Counted from the stretch's first letter, positions 12,384 to 25,264 are shown. The stretch: 64,000 nt of DNA from Naematelia aurantialba (GCA_021527695.1 JAKFAO010000010.1:1294776-1358775), one strand, 5' to 3'. Translations and numbers: made by a program. The notes: a model not told the origin generated them from the letters alone.

Positions 12384-13297
12384 CTATGCTGGTGCATACA
12401 TGCCGAGCTTCCCCGTGCTCGCTCCCATGCGCAACAGGCTCGTACACAGCTCTAGCCCGCATCGCACCGGATCCAGGACGACCATGCCCTTCTTGCAGCT
12501 CTTGCGTATAGCGTCCTCCAAGCCTGTCATGCCTGCACACCCCAAGACGATCACGTCGGCCTTGCGCTGCTCCTGCAGCTCCTCCTTGGCCAGTCTCTCC
12601 AGTCGTTCAAGGACGACCTCGTGAGGGAGCGTATGCAGGTCTTCCGCCGACATGCCGGACGCGACTACACCGGCCTTGCACAGCCCGTCTAGGTGCAACG
12701 TGTGGATCCCGTGTTCCAGCAGAGGCACCCAGCGCGTGCCGGTGGTCAAGATGCCGACGCGCGCGCCGATAGACGCCGCGAGCAAGAGCGGAGCTTCGAG
12801 AATGCTGATCACCGGTGCGGCAGTGAGTTCGCGCAGCGCACCCGTCAGCGAGTGATGCGAGAAGCACGCGACGATAAACTTCCGTCATGGTCACATGAGC
12901 GTGCGGCTCGGTCGCGCAAAGGGCCAGGCCGACTCACCCCGTCCCACTGGGACAGTCTGCCATGGAGCTCGCCCAGGCATACTCCAGCCGACACGACGCT
13001 GTCCGCCTCGCCATCGATACCCGCCGGAACCAGCTCTGGCGGCGCCGTGTAAAAGTCCAAAGCGGCCACATCGGCCGGCAACGCCGCTTGCATGGCCCTG
13101 CTGAAGCTCTGCAGGCCATGTCAGCACGCGACACCATGACGCCGTCGCCGTGACTTGCCGCGCTGTCGACCCAACACCGGCATGGCCGAGATGGACGACC
13201 GGCCCAGGCCGACGCAGCGACTCACCTCTGAAGAATTGGGGTTAATCACAAGCACCCTCGGCCGGCGAGCCGTATCTCCAGCCAGTAGGAATGGCAT
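12384..13297 (-). CDS. Asp/Glu/hydantoin racemase family protein (DCG1-like)
   Basis: Cofactor-independent two-cysteine racemase fold. Fungal members sit among nitrogen/allantoin catabolism genes, and bacterial ones racemise 5-substituted hydantoins. The start ATG at 13295-13297 gives MPFLLAGDTARRPRVLVINPNSSE, the family's N-terminal strand. The second exon (about 13105-12945) carries YTAPPELVPAGIDGEADSV. The third runs from FIVACFSHHSLTGALREL to the end. The two expected catalytic cysteines are visible, in ACFSHH and LGCAGMTG. Introns lie at about 13225-13110 and 12945-12880. The 3' end is TAG at 12384. It is divergent from an NCS1 permease, which supports a role in ureide or hydantoin use. 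The exact substrate is an inference. Confidence 0.8.
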
Positions 13298-14047
13298 ACT
13301 GATCCGCGACTGCACGGCGATACGTCGAGAGGGAGGATACCACGACGACAGTTGCACAAAAGTACACACGCATGAGACTTTTTGTGCACTGCGCATCGCA
13401 TATCGCACCGCCAGCAGAAGCACCCTTGACGGCGTCGCTCCAATCACAACGCTGCAGCTCCGTTCAAATCCGTTTTCGGACGGAAGTCGCAGACTGATTC
13501 GTCAGGAGCCTCATCCCCTAATCTCCGAGGGGGTGTTGCTCCTCTGCTCTCGAGGCTCCTCTCTCCGCCAAGCCACACGTAGTGCCTAGTGGGTATGACA
13601 AGAGCAAAAGGTAAAAAAAAAAATCATCCAGCGTCCCCGTGGTGTCTATTGGCTCGTGGCTCCACCTCCCCCTCTCCCCCCTCCCTCCCCCCCTCCTACC
13701 CCCCCTCGCATCCCTTATCAAAGTCTCCGCTAAGACAACCGCAGTTTTGCGAACCGAAGCAATCGATACCCCCCCTCGAGCCGCTTGACAGATGATAGGC
13801 TCGTCGAGTCGCAAATCCGCCGGCCCGACGCGGGAGACGCTACTGGGTGTTATCGTCTGCAGAGCAGCCAGACGTCATGTGTCTTCCGCCAATCATAGAT
13901 TGCGGGTAAAGATTTTTTGGCGCCAGGTCCAGGACATTCAAAAGGACGACCAGGTGGTGGAGAAAATGTCGCCCAACTCGCTTCCCATCCCACTCACAAC
14001 AGACAACAACAGCCTCGACTCGACCATCCTCGACCGACGACGGAGCC
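13298..14047. promoter_or_regulatory. Divergent promoter between racemase and NCS1 permease
   Basis: 750 bases shared by the two outward-facing genes. Contains an A11 run near 13611-13622 and a C/T-rich tract at 13660-13715. CTTATCA (13707) and GATAGG (13794) are the kind of GATA-core sites used in fungal nitrogen control, but such short matches are expected by chance. No coding region seen. Confidence 0.4.
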
Positions 14048-16471
14048 ATGTCGACCACACTCCGAGCTCGCAAGCTCTTCCGCAAGCTCGAGACCGAGCA
14101 CCCCGACGGTCTCTCCCAGACCGAGCTATTCCTAGCGACAGAGGATCTGCTGCCCGTTACTGCGGACAAGAAGACTTGGGACGCTTGGAACTTTGTGAGC
14201 TGCTCGAGCCTCACGTGCGTGACCACAAGCAACATCTAACGGGCATTAGGTTGCATTTTGGATCGCCGACTCTTTCAACCTGAACACGTTCACCATCGCC
14301 TCGTCCATGATCAGCGCAGGGCTCAACTGGTGGCAGGGTCAGCGGCTCCTATGATCTGGCGTTCTTCACTTGTCCCAAGCTAATGCCCCACAGCTTTCAT
14401 CTGCGTCATTGTCGGCTACTCGCTTGTCGGTCCATTGCTTGTCCTCAACGCCCGTCCCGTGAGCATCCCTGGTCATGCATGCGGCCTGTTAGCCTGACCC
14501 GACGCAGGGTGCAATCTTCGGAATCACCTTCCCTGCTGTCAACCGAACCACATTTGGTCTGTTTGGCTCTCTTTGGCCAGTCTTGAACCGTGAGTTTCCC
14601 GTCCCGATCGCCCCGCAACGTTAGACACTGTCTGACTTGGGCAACAGGAGCCGGCATGGCATGCATCTGGTGGGGCGTCCAAGCATGGCTCGGCGGAGAA
14701 TGCGTCTACGTGCTGCTGCGTGCGATCTGGCCTTCGTTTGCCAACATCCACAACTCGATGCCCGCAAGTAGCGAGACGACGACCGGTACGTCCTGCGCTG
14801 TTATCCGTCTTCCGAGAGGGCGTACTCTGCGCTGACATGCTCAGCGTACATTGTCGCATTCATCATCTACTGGCTGCTGTCGCTTCCGACCATCTGGGTC
14901 CCGATTCACAAGCTCCGATGGCTGTTCATGGCCAAGGCTGTCGTCGGCCCCATTGTCGGCTTCACCCTCTTTGGATGGTCCATCACGCGTGCAGGCGGTA
15001 TCGGTCCAGTGTTCTCCCAGCCTGCGACGTTGCATGGCTCCGCCCTCAGCTGGCAGATGCTCATCTCCATCTCGAGCTGCTTCAACAACATGTTCACCCT
15101 GAGTCAGTCCCGACCCGCAATCACGTTACTCTTCTCATTCCCCACACGTCTCTACGAGTACCTCCAGGCTGACTTGAGCAGTCACCAACGCACCCGACTT
15201 TGCCAGTCGAGCCAAGACTCCCGCGGCCGCTGTCTGGCCCCAGATCATCGCCATGCCCATTGGTTTCTCCATTACCTCCTTCCTCGGTAAGGCTATTTTC
15301 AGTTAACGAAACTTTGTGGGAATTCCGCTGACTCAGCCAGGTATTGTCATTGCCTCTGCGTCCCAACCGCAATTCGGCGAGCAGATCTGGGACATTGTCA
15401 AGGTATGTCTTGCGGTTGAGCCTGTGTACAACTCTGACAGAGCTCAGATCATGGACCGCATGCTGGATGGTGGATCTTCGTCGACTCGCGCCGGCCTCGT
15501 GTTCATCTCTGCCGGCTTTATTTACGTCCAGCTCCTGCTCAACGTCGCAGCCAACTCGATCTCGGCAGGCTGTGACTTGACCGCTCTCCTCCCTCGATGT
15601 CAGTTACTTTTCTTCTCCCCGTGCTTTTGCTTCCCCTTCTCTCTTTCCCCTCTACCCACCCGCCGTGCTCACCGCTTCTCTTGCATCCCCGCCCTCTTAA
15701 CCCCGAAACGGCTCAACGTGTTCAGGAACGCGTACGCTGACCCTCGCAGGGATCAACATTCGTCGAGGCGGGTACATCGCCGCCATCGTTGGCATTTGCA
15801 TGAACCCATGGCTGCTGTACAAGTCCTCTGCCACCTTCAGCACCTATCTCGGCGCGTACGGTGTGCTACTGTCGTGCATCGCCGGCCCGATGATCGCAGA
15901 TTACTGGCTCGTCCGCCGTGGCCACTACCGCCTCAACGACCTCTACACTACTTCCAGTGACGGGTGGTACTACTATACTTATGGTATCAACTGGCGTGGG
16001 TACCTCGCGTACCTCTGGTGAGTTTCCTGGCCTGTTTCCTTTCGTGGCTAACGGCGGCAGTGGTTTCGCGGTCAACGCTCCTGGGTTCATCAACACCCTC
16101 AAGCCGAACGTTTCGGTGCCCATTGGAGCACAACGTGTCTACGTCCTGGTGAGTCTTCCAGCCTTCACTTGCTCTCCCCCCTCTGCTCTGTCTCTTTGGA
16201 CAGCAGCTGACAAGCTCCATAGTCGTGGATCACAGGTACCGGCGTGTCCGGCCTGATCTACTACCTTGCGTGCTGGATCTCCCCTCCTCCCGGCAAGAGC
16301 ACGCGCTTCCTCGAGATTGACGAATCGGCCGGCGAAATCCGCTTCATCGACGAAAAGTACGGCATCAATGCCCAGGACGGGCGATACTCGGATGGCAGCG
16401 ACGAGAAGGTCGGCGGCCCGACGCCAAAGGGCGTCACAACGATCCAGGACGTCTCTGTCCTGGAGGACTAG
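14048..16471 (+). CDS. NCS1 family purine/uracil/allantoin-type permease
   Basis: Proton-coupled uptake of nucleobases or related compounds across the plasma membrane. The start ATG gives MSTTLRARKLFRKLETEHPDGLSQTELFLATEDLLPV and a cytosolic N-terminus. About 12 membrane spans follow over some ten exons. Family landmarks are WDAWNFVAFWIADSFNLNTFTIASSMI (spans the first intron, about 14194-14249), [43 protein letters not shown] and SISAGCDLTALLP followed by NIRRGGYIAAIVG. The cytosolic tail ends TTIQDVSVLED at 16471. Every intron removed by eye is short (about 45-75 nt, one near 15600-15750 longer). Divergent from the racemase gene. Allantoin, uracil, uridine and hydantoin subfamilies cannot be told apart here. 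Confidence 0.88.
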
Positions 16472-16874
16472 GTGCCGATTTGCTGGCCTCCCTACCTTGC
16501 CCTTGTCCCCTTTCCCCACTGCGTGGCCCCATTCGTATAGTAGACGCGGTTTGTAGATCCCAGAGCCTATTTTGACTTGATTCCATTTCATTTAAGACCA
16601 GATGATGCAAGGGACCCAGAGTGTTACTCTCGTGGCTATATTTCTACTGCTATGCTCCTCGTTCATCGGGGGAAGGAAGGAAGGAGCAAGGGAAAGAAAG
16701 AAAGATGAGATGTCATAAATAGGAGTTCATTGCCACGTCATGCTCTGCTTCGGAGACCCCGGGCCGGGGGCCCGGCATACAGCAGCTATCAGCTCAGACG
16801 TCGGCAGGTATATCTAGACCGTTTGAGACGTTGAGACTGCTGTGTGTGGGGAAACCTGTAGACAGGGAACAAGC
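16472..16874. other. Permease 3' flank and VOC promoter
   Basis: No gene. A very GC-rich self-complementary stretch, GGGCCGGGGGCCC, lies at 16761-16773. A GGAAG-rich run lies at 16671-16705. Confidence 0.5.
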
Positions 16875-17565
16875 ATGGCAGACGTGGCAGACTACTCGCC
16901 CATCGCAATACAGCACGTCAACTTTACAGTGGGCAAGGGGACACTGCACCTCGCCGAGGAGTTTTACAGCGACGTCCTGGGCTTTCATAACGATCCCGTC
17001 CCTCTGAGCGAGAAGGATATCCTGAGATGGTGAGTCGATCTCGATTCCAAGGTCCAGCACGATCCAACACGGTCCAGCACTTTTCGCTCTTCCATGTCAG
17101 CGCACAGCACTCTTCAGGCTTCCATTTTAACGCAGGAGATGACGATTTGGCAGGTTCAGAATAGGCGACGGGCCTCAACAAGTAAGATGGTGCCAGCTCG
17201 TGGCCCTCACTACGGGACGCTGAAAGACGTAGATACACATCGCATTCGAACGCCAGGCTGGGCATCCTGACCCGCCCCATCTGTCCAGTCGCCACGCATG
17301 CTTCATGCTGCCCTCCAAGCAGGCCCTGCTGAATCTCCAACAACGTATCTGGGCGCACCACAAGACCGACTCTCCCGCTGCAGCAAGCATGTGTGACGAG
17401 CCTGGGCAAGAAAACTCGGGATCAAAGGTGCGTCCGTCCCGCTCTTCATCTTCGTCTCCGTCACGTCCGCTGCTGATCCCGTTCAAGGGCGTCGAATATC
17501 CCACTCGTTTCTTCGCCATTGACTACGCTGGCAACAGGCTCGAGTTCTCCGCACCCAAGTCATAA
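16875..17565 (+). CDS. VOC superfamily protein (glyoxalase/bleomycin-resistance fold)
   Basis: Small metal-binding fold protein. The start ATG gives MADVADYSPIAIQHVNFTVGKGTLHLAEEFYSDVLGF, the usual first beta-alpha-beta unit with the His of IQHVNF. A short exon FRIGDGPQQ (about 17154-17181) follows an intron from 17031, then an intron of about 48 nt leads to IHIAFERQAGHPDPPHLSSRHACF. A polar Ser-rich insert precedes the last strand RFFAIDYAGNRLEF, whose Glu is a typical metal ligand. About 185 residues. Small intracellular VOC enzymes of this type occur in many fungi without known substrate. Its place beside the permease may be coincidental. Confidence 0.7.
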
Positions 17566-17663
17566 ATGCAGAGAGGGGATTCCTCTTCTAGTTTACGAAA
17601 ATGCTCTAATAAAACATCATTCTATACGATTATAATTTGCCAACATGATCGATGACCCTCCCC

Positions 17664-20230
17664 TTACAGAGGCAGGGTCAGCATCGAATCCCACAACGCG
17701 TCAAAACTCTGCCCATCATAGTCATCATGCCATTCCGGGTGAGAGGCTGAGTTTGCGGCGGGCCCGCTTTCGCCTCCACCCTGGTTCTCGCTCGAAGGCA
17801 CAAATGTCCCGTTGAGCTGAGTGCCCGGATGCGCCGCACCATTAGCCGAGGAGGCCGTCGAGGAAGCTATAAGACGCTCGAAAACGCCAAGGACTCTGTG
17901 GTAAGAGCGAGCGACGTGATGAAGGGCGTGTTCCTCGTGAGACAACGGCACGCTGGCACACAGGTCTCCGAACCACCTCAGGATATTCGCACATCGAGAC
18001 AGCATGCGTGTCGGTAGCAGATGCCGTACCTACACATCTGTCAGCTGAGCACCCGCCTTCAGGCAAGGCCAGGCGAACATGGAACAGAGTGAGGCCCGGC
18101 ATCAGGATGCTTGTTGCTGAGTGTTCAGACGAGTACCGAAGATGCCCAGAGACGGCGAGCTCCCGCAGGCATTCAAATGAATTATCGACCATATGAAGCA
18201 ACCGTTCGGCCGCCTCCTCCGTAGGATGCTCACGCAGCAGTTCGGCCTCTAACTGAATACAGAAACGAGTTGTCGCTATCGTAGCTATCGTGCGATATAC
18301 CCCCGAGAGGGCCGGTTTCGCCAACCACTTGCGGAGATGTTGCTGCAAAGCTGAACTGAGTGCCCTGGGGTCGGGGGTGTCCGTGGTAGGAGGCACTGCC
18401 TCCGGTCGTGGCCAGATAAGACTCAGAGATCGCCGACGCAAAATCTCAATCATACTGCACAATTCTCAGCTACACATGCCCCTTGGTCATGCTCCTGAGC
18501 CTTACGAGAAAGCGAAAGCGACAAAGTTATCCGTCGCAATGCCGAAATGGCCGTGCTCATCGGCCCATCGGGAATAAGGCGGAATCTCGTCGCCAAAGAT
18601 GTCCACGCTTGCTGGCACGCGATTCAGACTACAGCAAATCGTCTCTGATCCTGTAGGATCGGACCGTCAGCTTGGCCGTCGGGGGGAAACGACCGGTCGC
18701 GCTTACGTAATAAAGCTGACACAAAGTAAGCTCTGGTCTAGCACCTTTGCACGACTTACCTGCCCAAGTCCTCTCACGATCAAGCTTCTCTCTGGCGGCC
18801 AGAGAGTCAAGCGTGCATGGTTCATTTACGTTGTCGGCGAGATGCAGGAGGTACCCGGCTCGTACGGCTAGCGCAATCTTGAGAGGCGCCGATAGGTCTT
18901 TCGGGGTCTCCCAAAACGCCAGTACAATCAAGGCCTGTACCGCTTGAAGATTCAAAACTCCCTCTTGCAGCCGGCGGTGGGTGATGAGCTCGGCGTGCCC
19001 TTTTAGTAGCAAGTAGAGATCCGGCCTCATAAATCTAGCAGTGACCGCCATGATCGAGGAGAACAGCAAGGATGACCGGCGGATGAATTGGAAGTTGTGA
19101 TAGGCGTCATCGAACATGAAGATCAGTGGAGCCATCCAATCCATGAAGCTGTTCCTGTTAGCGCTATTAGCCTTTGTTATGAGACGCTTACTGCCGATAC
19201 AGATACATGGCCTCCGCTTCCGACAGCAAGTTCAATTCGATGGGATTCTCCATGTCTGGTATGACCCGCGCGACGGCAGGCTCGGCACCGTACGCGTGAT
19301 GCAGCATACGAGGCTTCAGGATTCGTCGAGGATCAAACACAGAGAGGTCGGCGGGATTATGCTCTGGTGTCGGCGATCTACTGTCTTCGGAGCCCAAATA
19401 GGGTTCGAGGGCAGAGACGTTGCGATGCTCCTCGACCGGCTGTGGTGGACGCATATCGTTTGGCGGCGCTCCTCCATACTGGTATTCCACCGCTGTGAAC
19501 GGCGACGGTGTGTTAAGCGCACTGGAGGCCCAAGTGATCTGTTTGTCCTCCCCAAAGGCAGGCATTAATCCTCCATTCTGCACATTTGTCAAACCAAAGG
19601 GCAGCGGTGTCTGCAAGGCTTGTGGTGCAGGTCTGGAGGCGTCATCAGTCGATAGACGTTGGCTCCAAACGCAGTTGACTCACTCGGGCTCGAGAGGTTC
19701 AGTTGGCCTGAAGCCGCACAACGGATCGTTTGGGACCGGAATGTTTTGTGGGCCATGTGCCAGCCCCTCCTCACTGGCCGTCTTGTCTGGGATCAGCAAG
19801 CTCCGTGGTGTAGGCAGGCTCGCCAAACGACGGCCGATAGTGATGGGTCTATAACGCGTCAATGGAGCAGTCAGAAGCATTCGAATGAGCTCACCGCCCG
19901 CGACGCTTCGTCGAGTAGTCGCATATGAGGTCGAGCCGGGAGCATCTCGCGCACGGTGCTAAATCGTCCTTGGCGGCTGACGAGGGGAGGCAGCGAGTCT
20001 GCGAGTGCGAGGGGTCAGTGATGGAAGCACCATGACGGGAGCCAATACGGACCTTGAGAGTGCGGCATACGGTACAGCTACGTGACTAGTTAGTCGCTGG
20101 CAACGCCGAGGCGAGCGGTGGCGACTCCCCCTCGGTGATCGGGTGGAAACGCTGACCCTTCCACTCACGCCTTTCTGATTGCCTTTGTGGATTGACGTTG
20201 GCCACCGGTGGATGACTCGGCAGGTGACAT
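17664..20230 (-). CDS. Zn2Cys6 transcription factor with fungal regulatory domain
   Basis: Nuclear DNA-binding regulator. The start ATG at 20228-20230 gives MSPAESSTGGQRQSTKAIRKA. Two introns split the zinc cluster: after removing about 20169-20080 and 20055-20003, the cluster reads ACTVCRTLKTRCLPS...CARCSRLDLICDY, with all six cysteines spaced as in Gal4-type proteins. A disordered linker follows (about 19880-19190). The regulatory domain is recognisable from WMAPLIFMFDDAYHNFQFIRRSS to HRRLQEGVLNLQAVQALIVLAFWETP (19144-18740) and continues to 17842. The end, DGQSFDALWDSMLTLPL, is typical of the class. It faces a DHA1 transporter across 400 bases and may control it. Confidence 0.83.
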
Positions 20231-20632
20231 GATCCACTGCCGCGATGAGCAAGCCCGAAGGCCCTTGGAAAGATATACAGATCTCCGGACTGGGGGGGAT
20301 CAAAGACGACGAAAACAAAGACCCGGGGGGGGGGGGGATGACGACGGAGGAAGGAAACGCAAGGGGGACTATTGGGGGATTACAAACTATTTGGTTCCGG
20401 GCAGGCCGCCCATTAGGAAAATCCGGAATCTCATTACGAAATCGAAAATCGTAATCGACGGTGCATTCCCCGGTCTAATCGCCGTGTCTTCGGCCGCCTT
20501 TTTTTGTCTGATTTCTCTCGCCGAATCTGTTTACAATAATCTTGCAAATATATGGAAGCGTGAGTTTCTAGAAAGGTCCCTTCTTTCCCATCCCTTCCAA
20601 CGCCATCTCGTATCTCATATATCACAGTACTG
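20231..20632. promoter_or_regulatory. Divergent promoter, Zn2Cys6 regulator and DHA1 transporter
   Basis: 402 bases between outward-facing starts. Contains a G-tract at about 20325-20338 and an AT-richer part near 20440-20550 just upstream of the transporter. No clear CGG-N-CCG palindrome was spotted. Confidence 0.4.
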
Positions 20633-22554
20633 ATGACGACCAGCGAAACAGAGCTCTCCACTTCCGAGGATACCATGGTGGTGGGAGTTGACCCCAAAGA
20701 CCACACCCTGCCGCAACGGCCATGGCGACGACATGTCACCCCGTGGTCGCGGATCATCAGCCACAACTACCAAGGCAAGGGAATCGATGCGGATCCGTAC
20801 GTCGTCGACTGGCTCACGACCAACGAGGGCGATCCGGAGAATCCACTGACCTGGGCGATGTGGTACAAATGGGTCGTGACCTTTACAGTTGCAGTCACAA
20901 CCATGGCTGTAGCCATGGCATCGTCTACCCTGTAGGCTCTGTCAAATAAGGCCCGGGAAAGGGAGCTGATCGGTGCAGTTCCGGTGCGACCATATCCCTA
21001 GAAGAGACCTTTGGGGCCTACGCAGAACAAGCCTACGTCATGATCACGTCTGGTTTCGTCCTGGGCTTTGTCGTCGGTCCTCTACTCTGGGCTCCCATGT
21101 CCGAGGTATTCGGACGACGAATCATGTTCATCGGCACCTACGTCCTGTTTACCGCCTTCAACGGTGGATTAATCGCCAGCCAGAACATCTGGACGCTCAT
21201 CATCCTCCGATTCCTCGCCGGGACTGCTGGGTCGTCGCCACTGACCAATGCCGGCGGCACAGTGTCTGACATATTCGAGGCGCGTCAACGCGGTCTCGGT
21301 ATGGGCATATTCGCGTCTGCACCCTTCATGGGGCCTACCATTGGACCTATCGTGCGTTGCCATGCATCTTATGTGGTCTCGTCTTGACTGATCGCGTAGA
21401 TCGGCGGCTTCTTGGGACAGACCCACGGTTGGCGATGGGTTGCGGCTTTTATCGCCATCTTATCGGGGGCACTCACGATCGGCGGTTTCTTCATTATCCC
21501 CGAGACATATTCGCCTGTCCTACTGCGTGCCCGCGCTCAACTTCTTTCGCAGGCAACAGGCAAGGTATACCGGAGCAAATTCGAAAAGGAAAAGCAAGTC
21601 GAGCTGAGCGTGCTCTTCAAGGGCTCGCTGAGTCGACCATGGGCCCTGCTCTTCCGCGAGCCTATCGTCCTCACCCTGTCCATCTATCTTGCCATTGTCT
21701 ACGCGACGCTCTACGTAAGTCGAAGCTGCACGTCGTGAAGGGCAATGTGACTGATCACTATGGCCAGATGCTGTTTGGTGCCTTCCCCATCATCTTCGAG
21801 GAACAGCGAGGCTGGTCTCCTGGCGTCAGCGGTTTAGCATTCCTTGGCGTGCTGATTGGCTTCATTCTTGCACTGCTCTACACGCTTTTCTACGAGAACA
21901 AACGCTATGCAAAGAACCTCGCCAAGGAGGGCTGGCTTCCTCCAGAGCAGCGGCTGCCCCCCGCTATCGTCGGCGGGATCCTGCTCCCCATCGCAAGTTG
22001 ACGTCCTGCGGCTGGGGTCCAGCTGACTGTGTGTGCAGGGTCTCTTCTCCTTTGCTTGGACCGCAGCACCAGCGACTATCCACTGGATCGCACCTATCAT
22101 TTGTGCCGCTCCGTTTGGTTGCGGGATGGTCCTAGTCTTCCTCAGTGTCTTCAACTACCTGATCGACTCTTACCTCCTGTACGCGGCTTCGGTCCTCGCC
22201 GCCAACTCGGTCCTCCGTTCCCTCTTCGGCGTGGGGTGAGTTTATGGCTCATTTCCCATGCAAGGCACAACCTAATGAAGGACAGCTTTCCTCTCTTCGT
22301 CACGCCCATGTATACCAACTTGGGCATCAACTGGGCTAGCACGTTGGTTGCCTTCCTCGCGCTCGCGTGCGCTCCCATGCCAGTGTACGTTGCTGCGTCC
22401 GCCGGCCCGTCATATGAGACTAACAATGGTCAGCGTCTTCTACTGGAAAGGCAGAGCCATCCGACGAGCATCCAAGTTTGCTCGAGAAGCCGACGACCTG
22501 GGACAGAAGTTACGAGAAATGAGCTTGAAGGCACATCAGAAAGGCGAAGTGTGA
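20633..22554 (+). CDS. MFS transporter, DHA1 multidrug/polyamine type
   Basis: Drug:H+ antiporter in the plasma membrane. The start ATG gives a polar tail with [31 protein letters not shown], typical of fungal DHA1 (Tpo/Cyh-like) proteins. The motif-A loop [11 protein letters not shown], the segment [23 protein letters not shown] and motif C (GPTIGPI) are all present. The central loop is [32 protein letters not shown]. Spans 7-12 run from [15 protein letters not shown] to the last segment. The C-tail [14 protein letters not shown]...KAHQKGEV stops at 22554. Five short introns (near 20935-20985, 21350-21400, 21715-21765, 21995-22040, 22235-22285 and 22385-22432) restore frame. About 500 residues. 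Divergent from a Zn2Cys6 regulator. Confidence 0.85.
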
Positions 22555-23015
22555 AGGGATTTACCTGGAAGCACACCATATAGACGAAAGCTGCATGCGC
22601 TATTCTGCACGCATCTTTCCTTAGAGTACAACAATCAATAGACGGACACTGTGCGCGGTGCAATCATAGCGAATCAGCTGAAACAGCATCTTATGCATGC
22701 CACAACTCACCATTCCAATGTGCATACACATAGATGGATAATAACAGAATCGGTCAACGGTTGAACCGTACCTGTAAGAGGAGCCCAGGCCCATCCTCCA
22801 CCAATCCACCAAATGAAAGATTGCTGTATGAATGTCCTGTTTCAGTGGACACCCAAAACGAACTTGGCCGCCAGGGTTGCAGCGAAGCAAGACGTCGTCG
22901 CTTACATTCCCGCCCTCACTGCTGAAAGAGCCTTGATGCTTTCGAGTAATACAGTACATCGCACATATTGGTGATAGCTGATACAGGATAAGATAACTGA
23001 TACAATCCACACGGC
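22555..23015. other. Convergent spacer, no gene seen
   Basis: 461 bases between the 3' ends of the DHA1 transporter and the C2H2 regulator. ORFs here have no family likeness. Confidence 0.5.
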
Positions 23016-25264
23016 TCAAGTCGCCCCTTCGAGTTCCCCGAGACTATTTGCGATCATGCCACCGATAGCCCAGTGGGACCGCCGCTCAAAGACCTCCTTC
23101 ATCCAGTCCAACATCTCGTCTGCGCTTGTGACTCCCAAGATCGTGAATGGCTCCGTGCCTCCGACGCGCACGAGCCGCCACGCCACTAAAACCGCCTTGT
23201 ATGCAAACAAAGTGACCCAAGGCGCTTCCTCTCTCGTATCTGTCGCGCTGTCGAGGTGACTGAGGAACCAGCGGAGGTGTGGCTCTATGGACGCTGCGAC
23301 TTGTGCCGACTCGATCAATGTGTCAGTGTTACTCAACCGCGTCCTGCATACCGTCAGCACTGAAATGCTCTGGTGCTGTGACATACGAAGCTGCCAACGC
23401 TGCCTCCAGGCTGTGCTCGACGACTCCATTTGTGTGCGAAGGCGACCAGAGTAGCAGCTCGAGCATAGTAATGTGCCATGTCGCTTGCATGAGGATAGCC
23501 ATCGGTGTGGGAGCTGCAAGGAATTCCACGATAGGTTCGAATGCCAAGAGGGCCGAATGCAGCGCCTGATGATCAGCGTGTTCTTCCTAGCTCGCTCACC
23601 TCGACTCGCTCGAGACATATCCTGCCCGTCATTGTGGACCAGCCCGAGATCTCCCTAGCGCTGCTCAACAAGAAGAGCAGGACCATCAAGCATCCGTGCG
23701 CGTCAAACGTTGACATCTCGAACAATGGTGACGGCGCCAGGCAGCTTCTCACTGCCGCGAGGTAACGTGTTGACGTCTTGCTCTGATCCTTGACGAGTGT
23801 GCGGTGTGCCCACTCGGTTGCGGTGGACGCCTCCCACAGTTCCACAGACGAGGGCAGGTCATGCTTAATCTCCAGGTGGGACAGCGTTCGTTGTAGCGAC
23901 AAGGTGTGGTACCAAAGAACGTCGATAATATGTGCGGCATAGAGCGTTCTATCGCTCAGCTCTGCTTAGTGTCGTTGTCTTCTCACCTTTTATGACTTTC
24001 TGTTCTCACAAACTGTCGCCATAATGCATCGAGGTCTCCGGCATTTGCCGCTTGCGCAGGGAGAGGATCTGTCAAACCACCCCGCCGAACCAGCTACGCG
24101 CGTTAGGTGTGGGCCTCGGCCCTGTACGATAAACTCACCTCGATGAGTTTGCTGTGCAGTCGCAGACCATACGCACCGCCCGATCCACCCGCGCAGAGAT
24201 GCGCATGCAGCTCCAGTAGCAAGTAGGCTTGAATGATGCTGAGATTTGCGACACCCCACACCGTTTCGCCCGACTGCTCGTTGAACTCCAAAATCCTCCT
24301 TCCGCGGAAGAAGCACTGGCTCGCCAAATCTTCCGACCCTAGACTGTCTGCAAAGCGCAATCCCAGACTCAGAATGGCCATCAGAAGACACTCGGGCAGG
24401 GAGGCGATGTTGAACGTCGGCTGATGAAGAAACGGCAAGCTGGGGGAGACGAAGCGGAAGTACAGGTCGATCCCCTCGGCGACGACTGTCGGGTCGATAG
24501 AGAGCGGTGGGAGTGGCAGCACAGGCAGTACAGGCGACAGCGAAGGGTCCTTGACGTGCTTCACATATGTAGGTTGCTGGGCGAGTACCGTCGATCTAGT
24601 TAGGTCACCAAGGACTGGCATATCAGTTGGTGTTTCTCCAGATAAAACTCACGACCGGGCTGGTTGCTGAGCGGGGCCAGGTAGTGCATATCTTGAGGCA
24701 TTGACATGGAGCTCAAGACCTCGGAGGTGTTGCTGCTGGACACTGAATCCACCCCAGGCGCTGGCGAGACCGAGATTGGATCCACATGTATCACGTCGTT
24801 GTCCACAGACTTGCCCCTGCCGGCCGTAGCTTCCAGGCCCTGGTTGAAGAGGAGTTCAAACTGCACAGACTCTGATCGCCTCGACTGCTCTGCCTCGCGG
24901 CATTTCTCAGCCGTCCTGGACCGCGATGGTCCCGCTCTTCCTTCGTGCTGCTTCTTGATATGCCTCTTCCGCAGATCCTGACGGGCAAAGACCTTGGGAC
25001 AGAACGCGCACTGTAGTTCTGCAGCATTCCGAGATGACTGGTGCAGTGTTGAATGACGTTTCAGGTTTTCCTTGATAGAATTAGTGATGCCCACAAAGCA
25101 ATGACCGACCCGTTCTCCCCCTGCCGCCCCCACAAACACACACTTACATGTCGGGTAAATCTACGCAGGCAAACGGTACATTGAAACGGCTGCAGCGAGG
25201 ATGGCAACGCGGCGTTGGCGGGCGAGACGGGTGGTGAGGTGGAGATGGAGCTCCCAGATGGCAT
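23016..25264 (-). CDS. C2H2 zinc-finger transcription factor with fungal regulatory domain
   Basis: Nuclear regulator, candidate controller of the next four genes. The start is the ATG at 25262-25264 (MPSGSSIST). Two C2H2 fingers are split by an intron: FQCTVCLRRFTRH then ENLKRHSTLH, and LQCAFCPKVFARQDLRKRHIKKQH. A basic Ser/Arg-rich stretch and an acidic linker follow. The fungal regulatory domain begins near DPTVVAEGIDLYFRFVSPSLPFLHQPTF (24490-24410) and runs through AILSLGLRFADSLGS. The last exons end IGGMIANSLGELEGAT at 23016. C2H2 plus this domain is the layout of regulators such as A. nidulans HxnR, which controls nicotinate use; orthology is not claimed. Its own upstream region holds one copy of the cluster motif AGCTCCTCC. 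Confidence 0.85.
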
